Assembly: GCA_964423745.1 (NCBI GenBank)
Contig: CAYRGG010000003.1
Location: forward strand, 1-64,000
From: CAYRGG01 sp964423745
GTDB taxonomy: Bacteria > Pseudomonadota > Gammaproteobacteria > Competibacterales > Competibacteraceae
DNA length: 64,000 bases
Reading direction: 5' to 3'
The notes beneath the pieces are model-generated. The model searched no databases. It worked only from the letters and a program-made list of their open reading frames with translations, and had not been told where the DNA came from. A program made the position numbers and the translations under genes. Of this stretch, positions 1-7,751 are shown in pieces (the first letter of the stretch is position 1; each line of letters starts with the position of its first letter).

Positions 1-14
1 AAGCCCACAAGGAG

Positions 15-59
15 GTGTTCACGGCGTCCTCTGGAACAAGCTGCGTAAGTCCTAATAAT
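15..59. repeat. Dispersed repeat fragment (family D)
   Basis: The core TGTTCACGGCGTC, followed by a TCTGGA-like block and a downstream AGTCCT, matches a second copy near 34219-34257. Here only one arm lies inside the window. The rest of 1-273 is AT-rich and noncoding, with no other feature I can support; it includes the upstream region of tadA. Confidence 0.5.
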
Positions 60-273
60 ATAACTCCACTGTGAACAGCGTATTTTCCCGATTTAGATGC
101 TCATACCAATTCAATAAACGTTTGCATGTGTACGTCAAGATTTCATAAAAGCTTGATTGTATTAAGAATTTATTTGCGCATTATGCAATCATGAATTAAT
201 AAAGATCAACAACTTAAACTTTCAACTGCGTAACCCCTAATAGTATATTTTTATTTTTCCTTACAGAAACTTA

Positions 274-762
274 ATGACTCAACAAGATCACTTTTGGATG
301 GAACAGGCTATCATGCTCGCCCAACAAGCCGCCGCCGCAGGCGAAGTGCCCGTGGGTGCCGTGTTGGTAAGGGATAATAACTGCATCGGCACGGGTTATA
401 ACCGTGTTATCGGTCTTTGTGATCCCACCGCCCACGCGGAAGTGCTCGCCCTGCGAGAAGCCGCCTGCCGGGTAGACAATTATCGATTAGTCGATAGCAC
501 CCTCTATGTTACCCTGGAACCCTGTCCCATGTGCGCTGGCGCGATGGTTCATGCCCGAATTAAACGGCTGGTGTTTGGCGCAAGCGACCCCCGGACGGGT
601 GCCTGTGGCAGCATCTATAACTTGGTGCAATCAGATTATTTAAACCATCAGGTTGAAATAACGGCGGGCGTTTTGGATGAAACCTGTGGTGCGCTTTTGC
701 GAAAATTTTTTCGCGAGCGGCGCAATGCCAACTCAAAGGAAAAACGTGGTAACGTTGAGTAG
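274..762 (+). CDS. tadA: tRNA-specific adenosine deaminase TadA
   Basis: This enzyme deaminates the wobble adenosine A34 to inosine in tRNA-Arg(ACG) in the cytoplasm. The 162-aa product has the complete zinc-dependent cytidine/deoxycytidylate deaminase signature. HAE at residues 54-56 gives the zinc-binding His and the proton-shuttling Glu, and PCPMC at 83-87 gives the two zinc-binding Cys. Its length fits the family (about 150-170 aa). The N-terminal sequence DHFWMEQAIMLAQQA is typical of gammaproteobacterial TadA, which supports this start, although an ATG at 298 is possible. It stands alone here; the next gene begins about 195 bp downstream. Confidence 0.96.
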   Translation: MTQQDHFWMEQAIMLAQQAAAAGEVPVGAVLVRDNNCIGTGYNRVIGLCDPTAHAEVLALREAACRVDNYRLVDSTLYVTLEPCPMCAGAMVHARIKRLVFGASDPRTGACGSIYNLVQSDYLNHQVEITAGVLDETCGALLRKFFRERRNANSKEKRGNVE

Positions 763-957
763 ACAAGCCAGATTTGAAAAACACTGATAGCAAATGTGGG
801 GCTTACTTTCTCTGTACGATAAAAGACAAAAAGGGAAAATCTTGGAGACTTTTTAATAACTAGGGTAGTGCATAAAAACCCAATAGGGCTGACTTTTATT
901 GAGTATAGCCGGATAGTACTAACGTAGTTTTACCGAACGTTTGATTGAGTAAAATCT

Positions 958-1263
958 ATGAATAAACAATACATTGAAAAAGTGGGCGGTGGCTATCGAC
1001 TCACAGGCAGTCGTGTTTCACTGGACTCAATAGTATACAGTTTTTTGCGAGGTGAAACGGCTGAAAGTATCGCGCAATCATTTCCCGTACTTACTCTAGA
1101 GCAAGTTTATGGGGCAATAACGTATTACTTAGCTAATCAGTCTGAAGTTGATCGTTATCTGAAAAAGGCAAATACTGAATTTGGGCAATTGCGCCGCGCT
1201 ATCCGTGCTAAAGATCCAATGTTCTATAAAAAGCTAGCTGAAAAACGTCAATCGGTTGCATAG
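958..1263 (+). CDS. DUF433 domain protein, probable antitoxin of a VapBC-like pair
   Basis: This is a 101-aa protein with the DUF433 layout: a small N-terminal beta segment with a G-x-R-V-S-L-D-S-I-V core at residues 17-26, then a helix-turn-helix-like part with E-S-I-A-Q-S-F-P and L-E-Q-V-Y-G-A-I-T-Y-Y-L, typical of these small DNA-binding proteins. It is followed 11 bp later by a DUF5615 gene, the partner usually seen with DUF433. By analogy the pair is a toxin-antitoxin module in which this protein neutralises the nuclease-like partner and represses the operon. The function is inferred from family and arrangement only. Confidence 0.8.
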   Translation: MNKQYIEKVGGGYRLTGSRVSLDSIVYSFLRGETAESIAQSFPVLTLEQVYGAITYYLANQSEVDRYLKKANTEFGQLRRAIRAKDPMFYKKLAEKRQSVA

Positions 1264-1274
1264 TTACAGATTGC

Positions 1275-1625
1275 ATGGGTTTACGATTTCAAGCAGATGC
1301 TGATCTTAAGCAAACCATCGTGTCAGCCTTAATCCGTCGGGAACCGGCGATGGATTTTCAAACGGCTAGTGTTGCAAATTTAGAAGGTCTAGCTGATCTG
1401 GACGTGCTGGCAAGATCAGCGAAAGAGGACCGAGTATTAGTTTCCCATGATCGTAGAACGATGCCACATCATTTTGCGGAATTCATCACAAGCCACATAA
1501 GTCCAGGACTCATTGTTGTTCCGCAATCCCTCTCAATCAATATAGTCATTGAAGATTTAATTCTCATTTGGTCAGCAACAGAAGTTGAAGAATGGGAAAA
1601 CCGTATTGTTATATTACCGCTATGA
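1275..1625 (+). CDS. DUF5615 PIN-like protein, probable toxin partner
   Basis: This 116-aa protein has the DUF5615 (PIN-like/Mut7-C related) pattern: an early acidic D-A-D-L motif at residues 8-11, G-L-A-D-L-D-V-L-A-R-S-A-K-E in the middle, and V-L-V-S-H-D-R-R-T-M carrying the second acidic patch. PIN-fold proteins use clustered acidic residues to bind metal and cut RNA. It sits 11 bp after the DUF433 gene in the same direction, so co-transcription is likely. The first Asp is embedded in an ADAD context rather than the common L-L-x-D-E-N, so activity is uncertain. Confidence 0.75.
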   Translation: MGLRFQADADLKQTIVSALIRREPAMDFQTASVANLEGLADLDVLARSAKEDRVLVSHDRRTMPHHFAEFITSHISPGLIVVPQSLSINIVIEDLILIWSATEVEEWENRIVILPL

Positions 1626-1688
1626 AGCAATCGCTGCAGATGAGCCTAACAGAGCGTTGCAACGAACAATTGACTCCGTTTCATATCA

Positions 1689-2345
1689 TCACAACGGCAA
1701 CAACTCCGCAAAGTCGCTTATGGCTGGAAAATCCCCAGGCGCTTTGGCTGGCTGCGCCGAATCGGGTTTAGCCATAGCGACCACATAGCCGATACCACAA
1801 TCATGAGCTGTACGCAGAATGCCTAGGTTATCATCCAAAAACAGGCTCGCCGAAGGTCGAAACGGTTCAACGGCTTGTAAACGGCACCAAAATTGCGGAT
1901 CTTCTTTTGGTAAATCCAATTGATGGGCAGTGATAACGGCGTCTAAATGTTGTTCTAACCCTGTTTTCTCTAATTTCAAGCGTAGGCTTTTGGGATGCGC
2001 ATTGGTGACCAGTACAGCTCGTTTTCCCGCACTACGTATCGCCTGCAGAAAATCTAAGGCTGCGGGCTGTAATGCAATAAGGTGAGCCACCTCGTGTTTG
2101 AGAATCCCCACATCGAAACCCAGTTCGTGACTCCAGTAGTCCACACAATACCAAGACAAGGTTCCCTGGACACGGTGATAACGAGCCAGCAGTTCCGTGC
2201 GGGCCTGCTGAAGAGCAATGCACCGAAGTTCACTGTAACGAAGCGGCATATGCTCTAACCAAAAATGATTATCGAAACGCAGGTCCAGCAATGTGCCATC
2301 CATGTCTAACAGGACTGTCTCAATACGATTCCAAGGAAGTTTCAT
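1689..2345 (-). CDS. yrfG: HAD-family nucleotidase, YrfG-like (GMP/IMP 5'-nucleotidase)
   Basis: This 218-aa HAD-superfamily phosphatase has motif I D-M-D-G-T at residues 14-18 (Asp nucleophile and acid/base Asp), motif II V-L-V-T-N-A-H, the motif III Lys in L-P-K-E-D, and motif IV F-L-D-D-N. The H-F-W sequence after motif I and the R-Y-H-x-V-x-G-T-L-x-W-Y-C-x-D-Y-W block are characteristic of YrfG, which dephosphorylates purine monophosphates. It is divergent from nudE, a neighbourhood conserved in Enterobacteria and Pseudomonas. A shared promoter region of about 90 bp lies between them. The start ATG is at 2345. Confidence 0.88.
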   Translation of the reverse strand: MKLPWNRIETVLLDMDGTLLDLRFDNHFWLEHMPLRYSELRCIALQQARTELLARYHRVQGTLSWYCVDYWSHELGFDVGILKHEVAHLIALQPAALDFLQAIRSAGKRAVLVTNAHPKSLRLKLEKTGLEQHLDAVITAHQLDLPKEDPQFWCRLQAVEPFRPSASLFLDDNLGILRTAHDCGIGYVVAMAKPDSAQPAKAPGDFPAISDFAELLPL

Positions 2346-2435
2346 AAGCCTGTGACGCTAACAGTTAATCTGCAATGAAATACCCAGCGATGTTAATATG
2401 GGTCATCTTATGTTAGTGCTGCACTTAGGTAAATT

Positions 2436-2999
2436 ATGTCAAAAAAGCGCGACGTGCCAACAGTACTCGATGTTGAGACTATTGCTCGTACCCGTCTGTT
2501 CCACGTTGAACGGGTAAAGCTAGCATTTACTAACGGCGCTCAGGTGGAGTATGAACGGGTGCCGGGTTCTCAGATTGACTCGGTACTCATCGTCCCCCTA
2601 TTAAACCCCGAGACTGTGCTGCTAATTAGTGAATACGCCGCTGGCACCCATCGCTACGAATTGGGTTTTCCCAAGGGTGTCCTGGAACAAGGAGAGGATG
2701 TCATCAGCGCGGCTAATCGCGAGATCATGGAAGAAATTGGCTATGCTGCCCACACCCTTCGTCATTTAACATCCGTCACTATCGCGCCAGGATACATCGG
2801 CCATGTCACGCATCTTGTCCTCGCTGAAAACCTCTACGAGCAACGTATGCCCGGTGATGAACCCGAAGAAATTGAAGTAGTGCCTTGGCCCCTGGCGGAT
2901 ATAGACAGTTTAATTGCACGTAATGACTTTACCGAAGCACGCTCCATTGCGGCGCTGTTTCTTACCCGTAAACTGCTTAATCAACATCCCCTGTCATGA
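2436..2999 (+). CDS. nudE: ADP compounds hydrolase NudE (Nudix)
   Basis: This 187-aa Nudix hydrolase cleaves ADP-ribose, NADH and diadenosine polyphosphates. The Nudix box G-x5-E-x7-R-E-x-x-E-E-x-G is complete, with G-V-L-E-Q-G-E at its start and R-E-I-M-E-E-I-G-Y at its end. The N-terminal half (R-T-R-L-F-H-V-E-R-V-x-L-x-F-x-N-G) and a Y-E-R linker to the Nudix fold are as in E. coli NudE. Its stop codon overlaps the cysQ start (ATGA, 4 bp), so the two are translationally coupled and form an operon with zapE. Confidence 0.94.
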   Translation: MSKKRDVPTVLDVETIARTRLFHVERVKLAFTNGAQVEYERVPGSQIDSVLIVPLLNPETVLLISEYAAGTHRYELGFPKGVLEQGEDVISAANREIMEEIGYAAHTLRHLTSVTIAPGYIGHVTHLVLAENLYEQRMPGDEPEEIEVVPWPLADIDSLIARNDFTEARSIAALFLTRKLLNQHPLS

Positions 3000-3814
3000 C
3001 TATCAAGCTTGTTGATTTAATTCAACCGGTACAATCCATCGCTGAAAAGGCTGGTTCTCGTATTGTAGAAATCTACAAAGACGGATTTTCAGTGACTGAA
3101 AAAGCGGACAAGTCACCCGTAACTGAAGCTGATTTAGCTGCTCACGATATCATTGTCGACGGCCTTAGCGCTGTAACACCCCATATTCCTGTGCTTTCTG
3201 AAGAAGATGCTGATATCAGTTTTGCCACGCGGGCCCAGTGGGAGTGGCTATGGCTGGTGGATCCCTTGGATGGCACGCGAGAGTTTATCCGGCATAATGA
3301 CCAATTTTCGGTCAATATCGCTCTGGTGCATCAACATAGCATCGTCTTTGGTTTGATTCTGATACCTATCACGGGTGTCTGCTATTATGCCTATCATAAG
3401 GGTGGCGCTTTTAAACAAGATCTTCATCGTCAAATTCAGCAAATTCATACTTCTGTTATCGGTCAGCGCATACCTCGGGTGATCGGTAGTCTCTACACGG
3501 GCCGCCGCCTAAACACGTTTCTAAGTGATCTCGGTCATCATCATTACACGGGGGTGGGTAGTTCGCTAAAATCTTGTCTCGTGGCGGAAGGTGAGGCAGA
3601 TCTTTATCCCCGTTTTGGACCCACTTACGAATGGGATACCGCGGCCGCACAAATCATTGTCGAAGAAGCCGGTGGCGGACTCACCGACACGCAGATGCAG
3701 CCCCTAAGCTATAATGCGCGGCCCACGCTTGTAAACCCAGATTTTTTTGTTTTCGGCGATTGCAGTCACGACTGGTCCCGGTACTTGCCAAAACAGGCGA
3801 ATCAAGACAGCTGA
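2996..3814 (+). CDS. cysQ: 3'(2'),5'-bisphosphate nucleotidase CysQ
   Basis: This 272-aa inositol-monophosphatase-superfamily enzyme hydrolyses 3'-phosphoadenosine 5'-phosphate (PAP) formed during sulfate assimilation. Metal ligands are visible as S-E-E at residues 68-70, D-P-L-D-G-T at 89-94 and a C-terminal Y-E-W-D-T-A-A. The K-x-D-x-S-P-V-T-E-A-D motif lies near residues 36-46. It overlaps the nudE stop by 4 bp and precedes zapE by 11 bp, so it is the middle gene of a three-gene operon. The nudE-cysQ association recurs in Gammaproteobacteria. Confidence 0.94.
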   Translation: MTIKLVDLIQPVQSIAEKAGSRIVEIYKDGFSVTEKADKSPVTEADLAAHDIIVDGLSAVTPHIPVLSEEDADISFATRAQWEWLWLVDPLDGTREFIRHNDQFSVNIALVHQHSIVFGLILIPITGVCYYAYHKGGAFKQDLHRQIQQIHTSVIGQRIPRVIGSLYTGRRLNTFLSDLGHHHYTGVGSSLKSCLVAEGEADLYPRFGPTYEWDTAAAQIIVEEAGGGLTDTQMQPLSYNARPTLVNPDFFVFGDCSHDWSRYLPKQANQDS

Positions 3815-3825
3815 GACAATCTATC

Positions 3826-4938
3826 ATGCTGTACGAACGCTATCAAAATGACCTCAAACGGGAGGACTTTGAATACGATGTGGCGCAAGAAAAGGCCATT
3901 AAAAGTTTACAACGGATTTGTGATGAGCTGGTTTCTACGCCATCTGCAGCGAGTTCACCGCAACCCAAGCTGTTAAAACGACTCTTCGGTAGTCGCCGCG
4001 AACATCGCGATACCCGAACACCCATCAAAGGTCTGTACCTATGGGGCAGTGTCGGCCGCGGTAAAACCTATTTAGTAGATCTATTTTACGAAACCCTACC
4101 CATCGATCATAAAAAACGTATCCACTTTCACAGTTTTATGCAACAAATTCATGCTGCATTGGGAGAGTTAAGAGAGCAACAAAACCCTTTACAATCCGTT
4201 GCCCGTCACTTCGCTGAGAGGACAAAGCTCATATGTCTAGATGAGTTTTTTGTGTCTGACATCACGGATGCCATGCTGCTGTCTGGGTTATTAGAGGCAT
4301 TATTTAACCAGGGGGTCACTCTAGTAACCACATCCAATATCCCTCCCGATGAACTTTACAAAGATGGCCTCCAGCGATCCCGTTTCCTACCCGCCATTGA
4401 CCTTATCAAGGAACATTTGGAGGTTATGAACTTAGATGGCGATAGGGATTATCGCTTGCGTTATTTAGAAAAAGCAGAGATCTATCATTACCCCCTTGAC
4501 GAAACAGCCGAGGGTATTCTGATGGATACGTTTAATCACGTCAGTCCAGAAGTCGGCTATCCAAACGGTCGCTTAGAAATAGCAGGCCGTTCTATTGCAA
4601 CTCGGCGTCAGGCCGATGGTGTGGTATGGTTTGATTTTTCAGCTATTTGCGATGGCCCTCGCAGTCAAACAGACTACTTAGAGATCGCCCGTTGCTTTCA
4701 TACGGTGTTGATCTCGGATGTTCCGATCATGGATTGGCAGATGGAAAACCAAGCCCGGCGTTTCCTCAACTTGGTGGATGCGTTTTATGATCATAGCGTC
4801 AAGTTAATCATCTCTGCCGCTGCTCCCATCATAGAAATTTATCAAGGCGAAAAGTTGACCTTTGAATTTCAGCGGGTTTTTAGCCGCCTACAGGAAATGC
4901 AATCCCACGAGTATCTTGCTCGCGAGCATGTGCCGTAA
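3826..4938 (+). CDS. zapE: Cell division ATPase ZapE (AFG1-like)
   Basis: This 370-aa AAA+-type P-loop ATPase of the AFG1/ZapE family associates with the Z-ring and destabilises FtsZ polymers in E. coli. Walker A is G-S-V-G-R-G-K-T (residues 74-81) and Walker B L-I-C-L-D-E-F-F (135-142). Family signatures R-I-H-F-H-S-F-M, T-T-S-N-I-P-P and L-Y-x-D-G-L-Q-R-x-R-F-L-P are all present. An open frame extends back to an ATG at 3760 inside cysQ, but homology begins with M-L-Y-E-R-Y at 3826, 11 bp after the cysQ stop, so I place the start there. Confidence 0.93.
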   Translation: MLYERYQNDLKREDFEYDVAQEKAIKSLQRICDELVSTPSAASSPQPKLLKRLFGSRREHRDTRTPIKGLYLWGSVGRGKTYLVDLFYETLPIDHKKRIHFHSFMQQIHAALGELREQQNPLQSVARHFAERTKLICLDEFFVSDITDAMLLSGLLEALFNQGVTLVTTSNIPPDELYKDGLQRSRFLPAIDLIKEHLEVMNLDGDRDYRLRYLEKAEIYHYPLDETAEGILMDTFNHVSPEVGYPNGRLEIAGRSIATRRQADGVVWFDFSAICDGPRSQTDYLEIARCFHTVLISDVPIMDWQMENQARRFLNLVDAFYDHSVKLIISAAAPIIEIYQGEKLTFEFQRVFSRLQEMQSHEYLAREHVP

Positions 4939-5236
4939 TTCGATACCAATCCTAAGAAGGCTCTATCTTATAGGGCGGGCCAAAATAAGTAATAGCACAA
5001 AGTATTGAAGAATTTTAATTCAAAGGATTAGTGTAAGACATTTTTTATCTAACTTTACACAAAGCAATCGCATATAGGCAAGTGCAGTCTAAGGCACATA
5101 AATACATCGGTGTCTGTCGCTGCGCTTTGCATTATCTAAGACTTTCGTACTAAGACGAATGCCGGATAGACATTACTAGACAACGGGTTACACTTTGTGA
5201 TCATGTTTTACCGGCTTCATAAAGAGTAACCCGAAA
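4939..5236. other. Intergenic region, zapE to 562-aa gene
   Basis: About 300 bp separate zapE from the following unknown gene. I see no ORF with coding character and no convincing terminator hairpin. It presumably contains the promoter of the downstream two-gene unit. Confidence 0.3.
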
Positions 5237-6925
5237 ATGACCCGTATAGCCCATACAACCCATAGTAATTACCACCATCGATTTCCTACCGATACGTTAG
5301 CGACTCAACCTAATCCTCAAGCTGCGCATCAACTACAAATTGCCATGAAGGCAAGCGAGGATAACGCAGTGACACCCACCTTAAAGGATCACGCTAAGTT
5401 ACTAAAATCTGTACTTAGTCACCCCTCGACTCGTACCTTACTAGCGGACTTCAGTCAACGCCGCCTTAAAACCCTCACAGATCAAGGTCGCCAAGGTGCT
5501 CGCGACCTGATGAATGATAGTCATGTCAAGGCTGATAAAGTGATGAATGTCTTTGCCAAATACCGGGATTATCCTGCGGTATTAGCGGGTTTTTTTGAAG
5601 CCTTAGGACCCCATAATACCGTTAATGCGCTACGTTATGTAGATTATAAAGCCCGTGATGTCATTGGTTCGCAAGCCTTCACACAATTAGCCGACCGGGA
5701 TGACACTTCCTTGGGCGAGCTTAACCGGATTAAAGCATGGCGTCATGAACAACGTAATGAATTGCGTGAGATATTGGCCGAAGCCCTTAGTAAAGGCGCT
5801 GAAGGTGGTTTAAGCGACGCTTTTGTCCAAGGTATGGCCAAGGTCGCAAGCGCTGATCCAAAAACCGCCAACCAATTGAGTAATATTCTCAGCCAGTCCG
5901 ACGATGAAGGGCTAACACCGCTCAAAACGGCATTTCTTAACACCCTTATGACAGCCGATAAAGCCCTCAGCGAGGTAAGTGACACAGACACGCCAAGATG
6001 GGTGCGGGCTGCAACTCTTTTGTTGGGAAGTGATACCAGTAGTCAACTGGCTGAATCATTGCAGCGGAAAGCAGGAAGTAGTGAACTAACCTACTTTATT
6101 AGTAATGCTGTTCAGCATTCCGCCAAGGCAACACCAGGTTTAGACGGTCTACCTTATTATGACCAATACTATCAGCAAGGAGTTGATGGTCTGCTGAGAG
6201 GACTGAGCCAACTTCAGGGAGATGAATACACTAAATTAAAAGCTCATGTCTTCAGCGCGGCCAACGATGCTATGGGTGAGCAGTATACCCGTAAGGGGCT
6301 GACTGAGGGATTGAAGGCGCTATTCACAAGTGACGCTAAGGGTATTGCTATAGAAGTACAAAATGCTTCTGAAAACGATATACAAAGTCTTTCAGCATTT
6401 GCCTATTTTTTTAAAGAAACTATCTTCGATTATCCCGATTCTGAAAGTCAATTTCTCGAAGCGGTTTCGACAACATTAAAATCTCTATACCAAAGCGCAA
6501 CCGATGATTCGATAGATGAAACAGAGAATGAACTCAACGCAAGAGCATTAGGCTTGATGTTTGGAAACTTGCAAGCTGCTTTTGAAGTTGCAAAAGCAGA
6601 TAATCAAATGAACCAAAATGCGGTGCAAAACACTATCAATATACTTACCGGATTCGCAACTATATATCCTCATCTTAGTAGGCAGATTGGCGCACTTAAA
6701 GATGGGGCTATTGTTCCCTTTTTTGATGCGTTGCTTAACGGCAAAAGACGTAGGCAAACACAAGATATAGATTTAATTGATACCATTTTCGGAAAGCTAG
6801 AAGGCGCTATCCTGGCAGGTTTTAATGGTTACCTAGAACATACAGGCCGCACAAGCAGAGATGTATATGATTTAGCTTCTGCTAAAGCAGTTTCTAGCAG
6901 CCGAAAAGACTTATTCAAGAACTAA
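5237..6925 (+). CDS. Unrecognised 562-aa helical protein
   Basis: I do not recognise this protein's family. It is hydrophilic, predicted largely helical, with no signal peptide or membrane segment, and an N-terminus rich in H/T/N. The C-terminal 160 residues (about 400-562) are clearly related to the whole of the following lipoprotein. Both carry an E-T/S-E-N stretch, then a G-x-x-x-G/x-L helix, a D-L-V/I-D-x/T motif and a final F-N-G-Y-L...R-D-x-Y-D motif. Only 1 bp separates the two genes, so they are one transcription unit. The 3' half is more AT-rich than the 5' half, suggesting separate origins of the two parts. No function is assigned; a secreted-effector or structural role would be a guess. 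Confidence 0.75.
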   Translation: MTRIAHTTHSNYHHRFPTDTLATQPNPQAAHQLQIAMKASEDNAVTPTLKDHAKLLKSVLSHPSTRTLLADFSQRRLKTLTDQGRQGARDLMNDSHVKADKVMNVFAKYRDYPAVLAGFFEALGPHNTVNALRYVDYKARDVIGSQAFTQLADRDDTSLGELNRIKAWRHEQRNELREILAEALSKGAEGGLSDAFVQGMAKVASADPKTANQLSNILSQSDDEGLTPLKTAFLNTLMTADKALSEVSDTDTPRWVRAATLLLGSDTSSQLAESLQRKAGSSELTYFISNAVQHSAKATPGLDGLPYYDQYYQQGVDGLLRGLSQLQGDEYTKLKAHVFSAANDAMGEQYTRKGLTEGLKALFTSDAKGIAIEVQNASENDIQSLSAFAYFFKETIFDYPDSESQFLEAVSTTLKSLYQSATDDSIDETENELNARALGLMFGNLQAAFEVAKADNQMNQNAVQNTINILTGFATIYPHLSRQIGALKDGAIVPFFDALLNGKRRRQTQDIDLIDTIFGKLEGAILAGFNGYLEHTGRTSRDVYDLASAKAVSSSRKDLFKN

Positions 6926-6926
6926 T

Positions 6927-7649
6927 ATGAGTTACTTAAAACACTTGTTATTGTTTACATTACTAATAATCTTAACCGTTTTAATAGGCTGTAAACAAAA
7001 AGTCTCACAAGAAGCAATTCAATATCAGGCAACAACCAACTTATCCACAAACTTTACAATTAATCCAGGAAAAGTTAAAAAACACTTTATTGAAGGCTCT
7101 GATCAAAAGATTAACGAATTGATTCAAGGAATCTTGCTTAGCAAGCAAGACTCTTCTAAAGATATGATTAAAGAATTTTCACAGCTATTTGCTGAAACCT
7201 ATATTAAAGCTATGGATAGCAATCTCAGCGAATCAGAAAACCGATATTATGCCGCTAGGTTTGGTAACATTATGGGTCATCTGTCGATTTTACGTGAACA
7301 GATTATGAAACAACGAAACAAACGATTATTCGCAAAATGGTATGACTACAATGAGTTTGACAAACGATGGTTGGCAATGTTTATAGACATCACTCCATTG
7401 TTTTTGTCAGAAAAAATTGATGAACAAGTAATAAACATCGCAAAAACTGGCACTGTAAATGAGTTTGTGAACGCCTTAAAACAAAGTGAATTCGCAAAAA
7501 AGAATAATAACCAAGACTTAGTTGATAGCGTAATTAGTACAACTGATGGTACTGTTACAGCAAAATTTAACGGGTATTTACGAGAAAAAAAACGTAATAT
7601 AAGAGACACTTATGACTCATCATTTGCTGCAGTCTACCTTAGTAAGTGA
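6927..7649 (+). CDS. Predicted lipoprotein, paralogue of the upstream protein's C-terminus
   Basis: This 240-aa protein has a lipoprotein signal: a basic/hydrophobic start (about residues 1-20) ending in the lipobox L-I-G-C, Cys at 22. The mature part is homologous to residues 400-562 of the upstream gene: S-E-S-E-N-R matches D-E-T-E-N-E, and K-F-N-G-Y-L with R-D-T-Y-D matches G-F-N-G-Y-L with R-D-V-Y-D. It follows the upstream stop by 1 bp. The base composition is AT-rich. A membrane-anchored partner or competitor of the soluble paralogue is plausible, but the role is unknown. Confidence 0.75.
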   Translation: MSYLKHLLLFTLLIILTVLIGCKQKVSQEAIQYQATTNLSTNFTINPGKVKKHFIEGSDQKINELIQGILLSKQDSSKDMIKEFSQLFAETYIKAMDSNLSESENRYYAARFGNIMGHLSILREQIMKQRNKRLFAKWYDYNEFDKRWLAMFIDITPLFLSEKIDEQVINIAKTGTVNEFVNALKQSEFAKKNNNQDLVDSVISTTDGTVTAKFNGYLREKKRNIRDTYDSSFAAVYLSK

Positions 7650-7700
7650 GCGAAAAAAAAACATAAACATTCTCAACATTTTGGTTTAATCCTAATAAAT

Positions 7701-7731
7701 ATCCGCCGCCATGCACTGCATGGCGGCGGAT
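7701..7731. terminator. Bidirectional hairpin terminator
   Basis: This is a perfect inverted repeat, ATCCGCCGCCATGCA / TGCATGGCGGCGGAT, with a one-base centre. An A-rich run follows on the right, and on the opposite strand a run of pyrimidine and T bases. It lies between the convergent lipoprotein gene (ends 7649) and the ccr fusion gene (ends 7752) and would serve both. Confidence 0.85.
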
Positions 7732-7751
7732 AATATCAAAAAAACTTTCTT

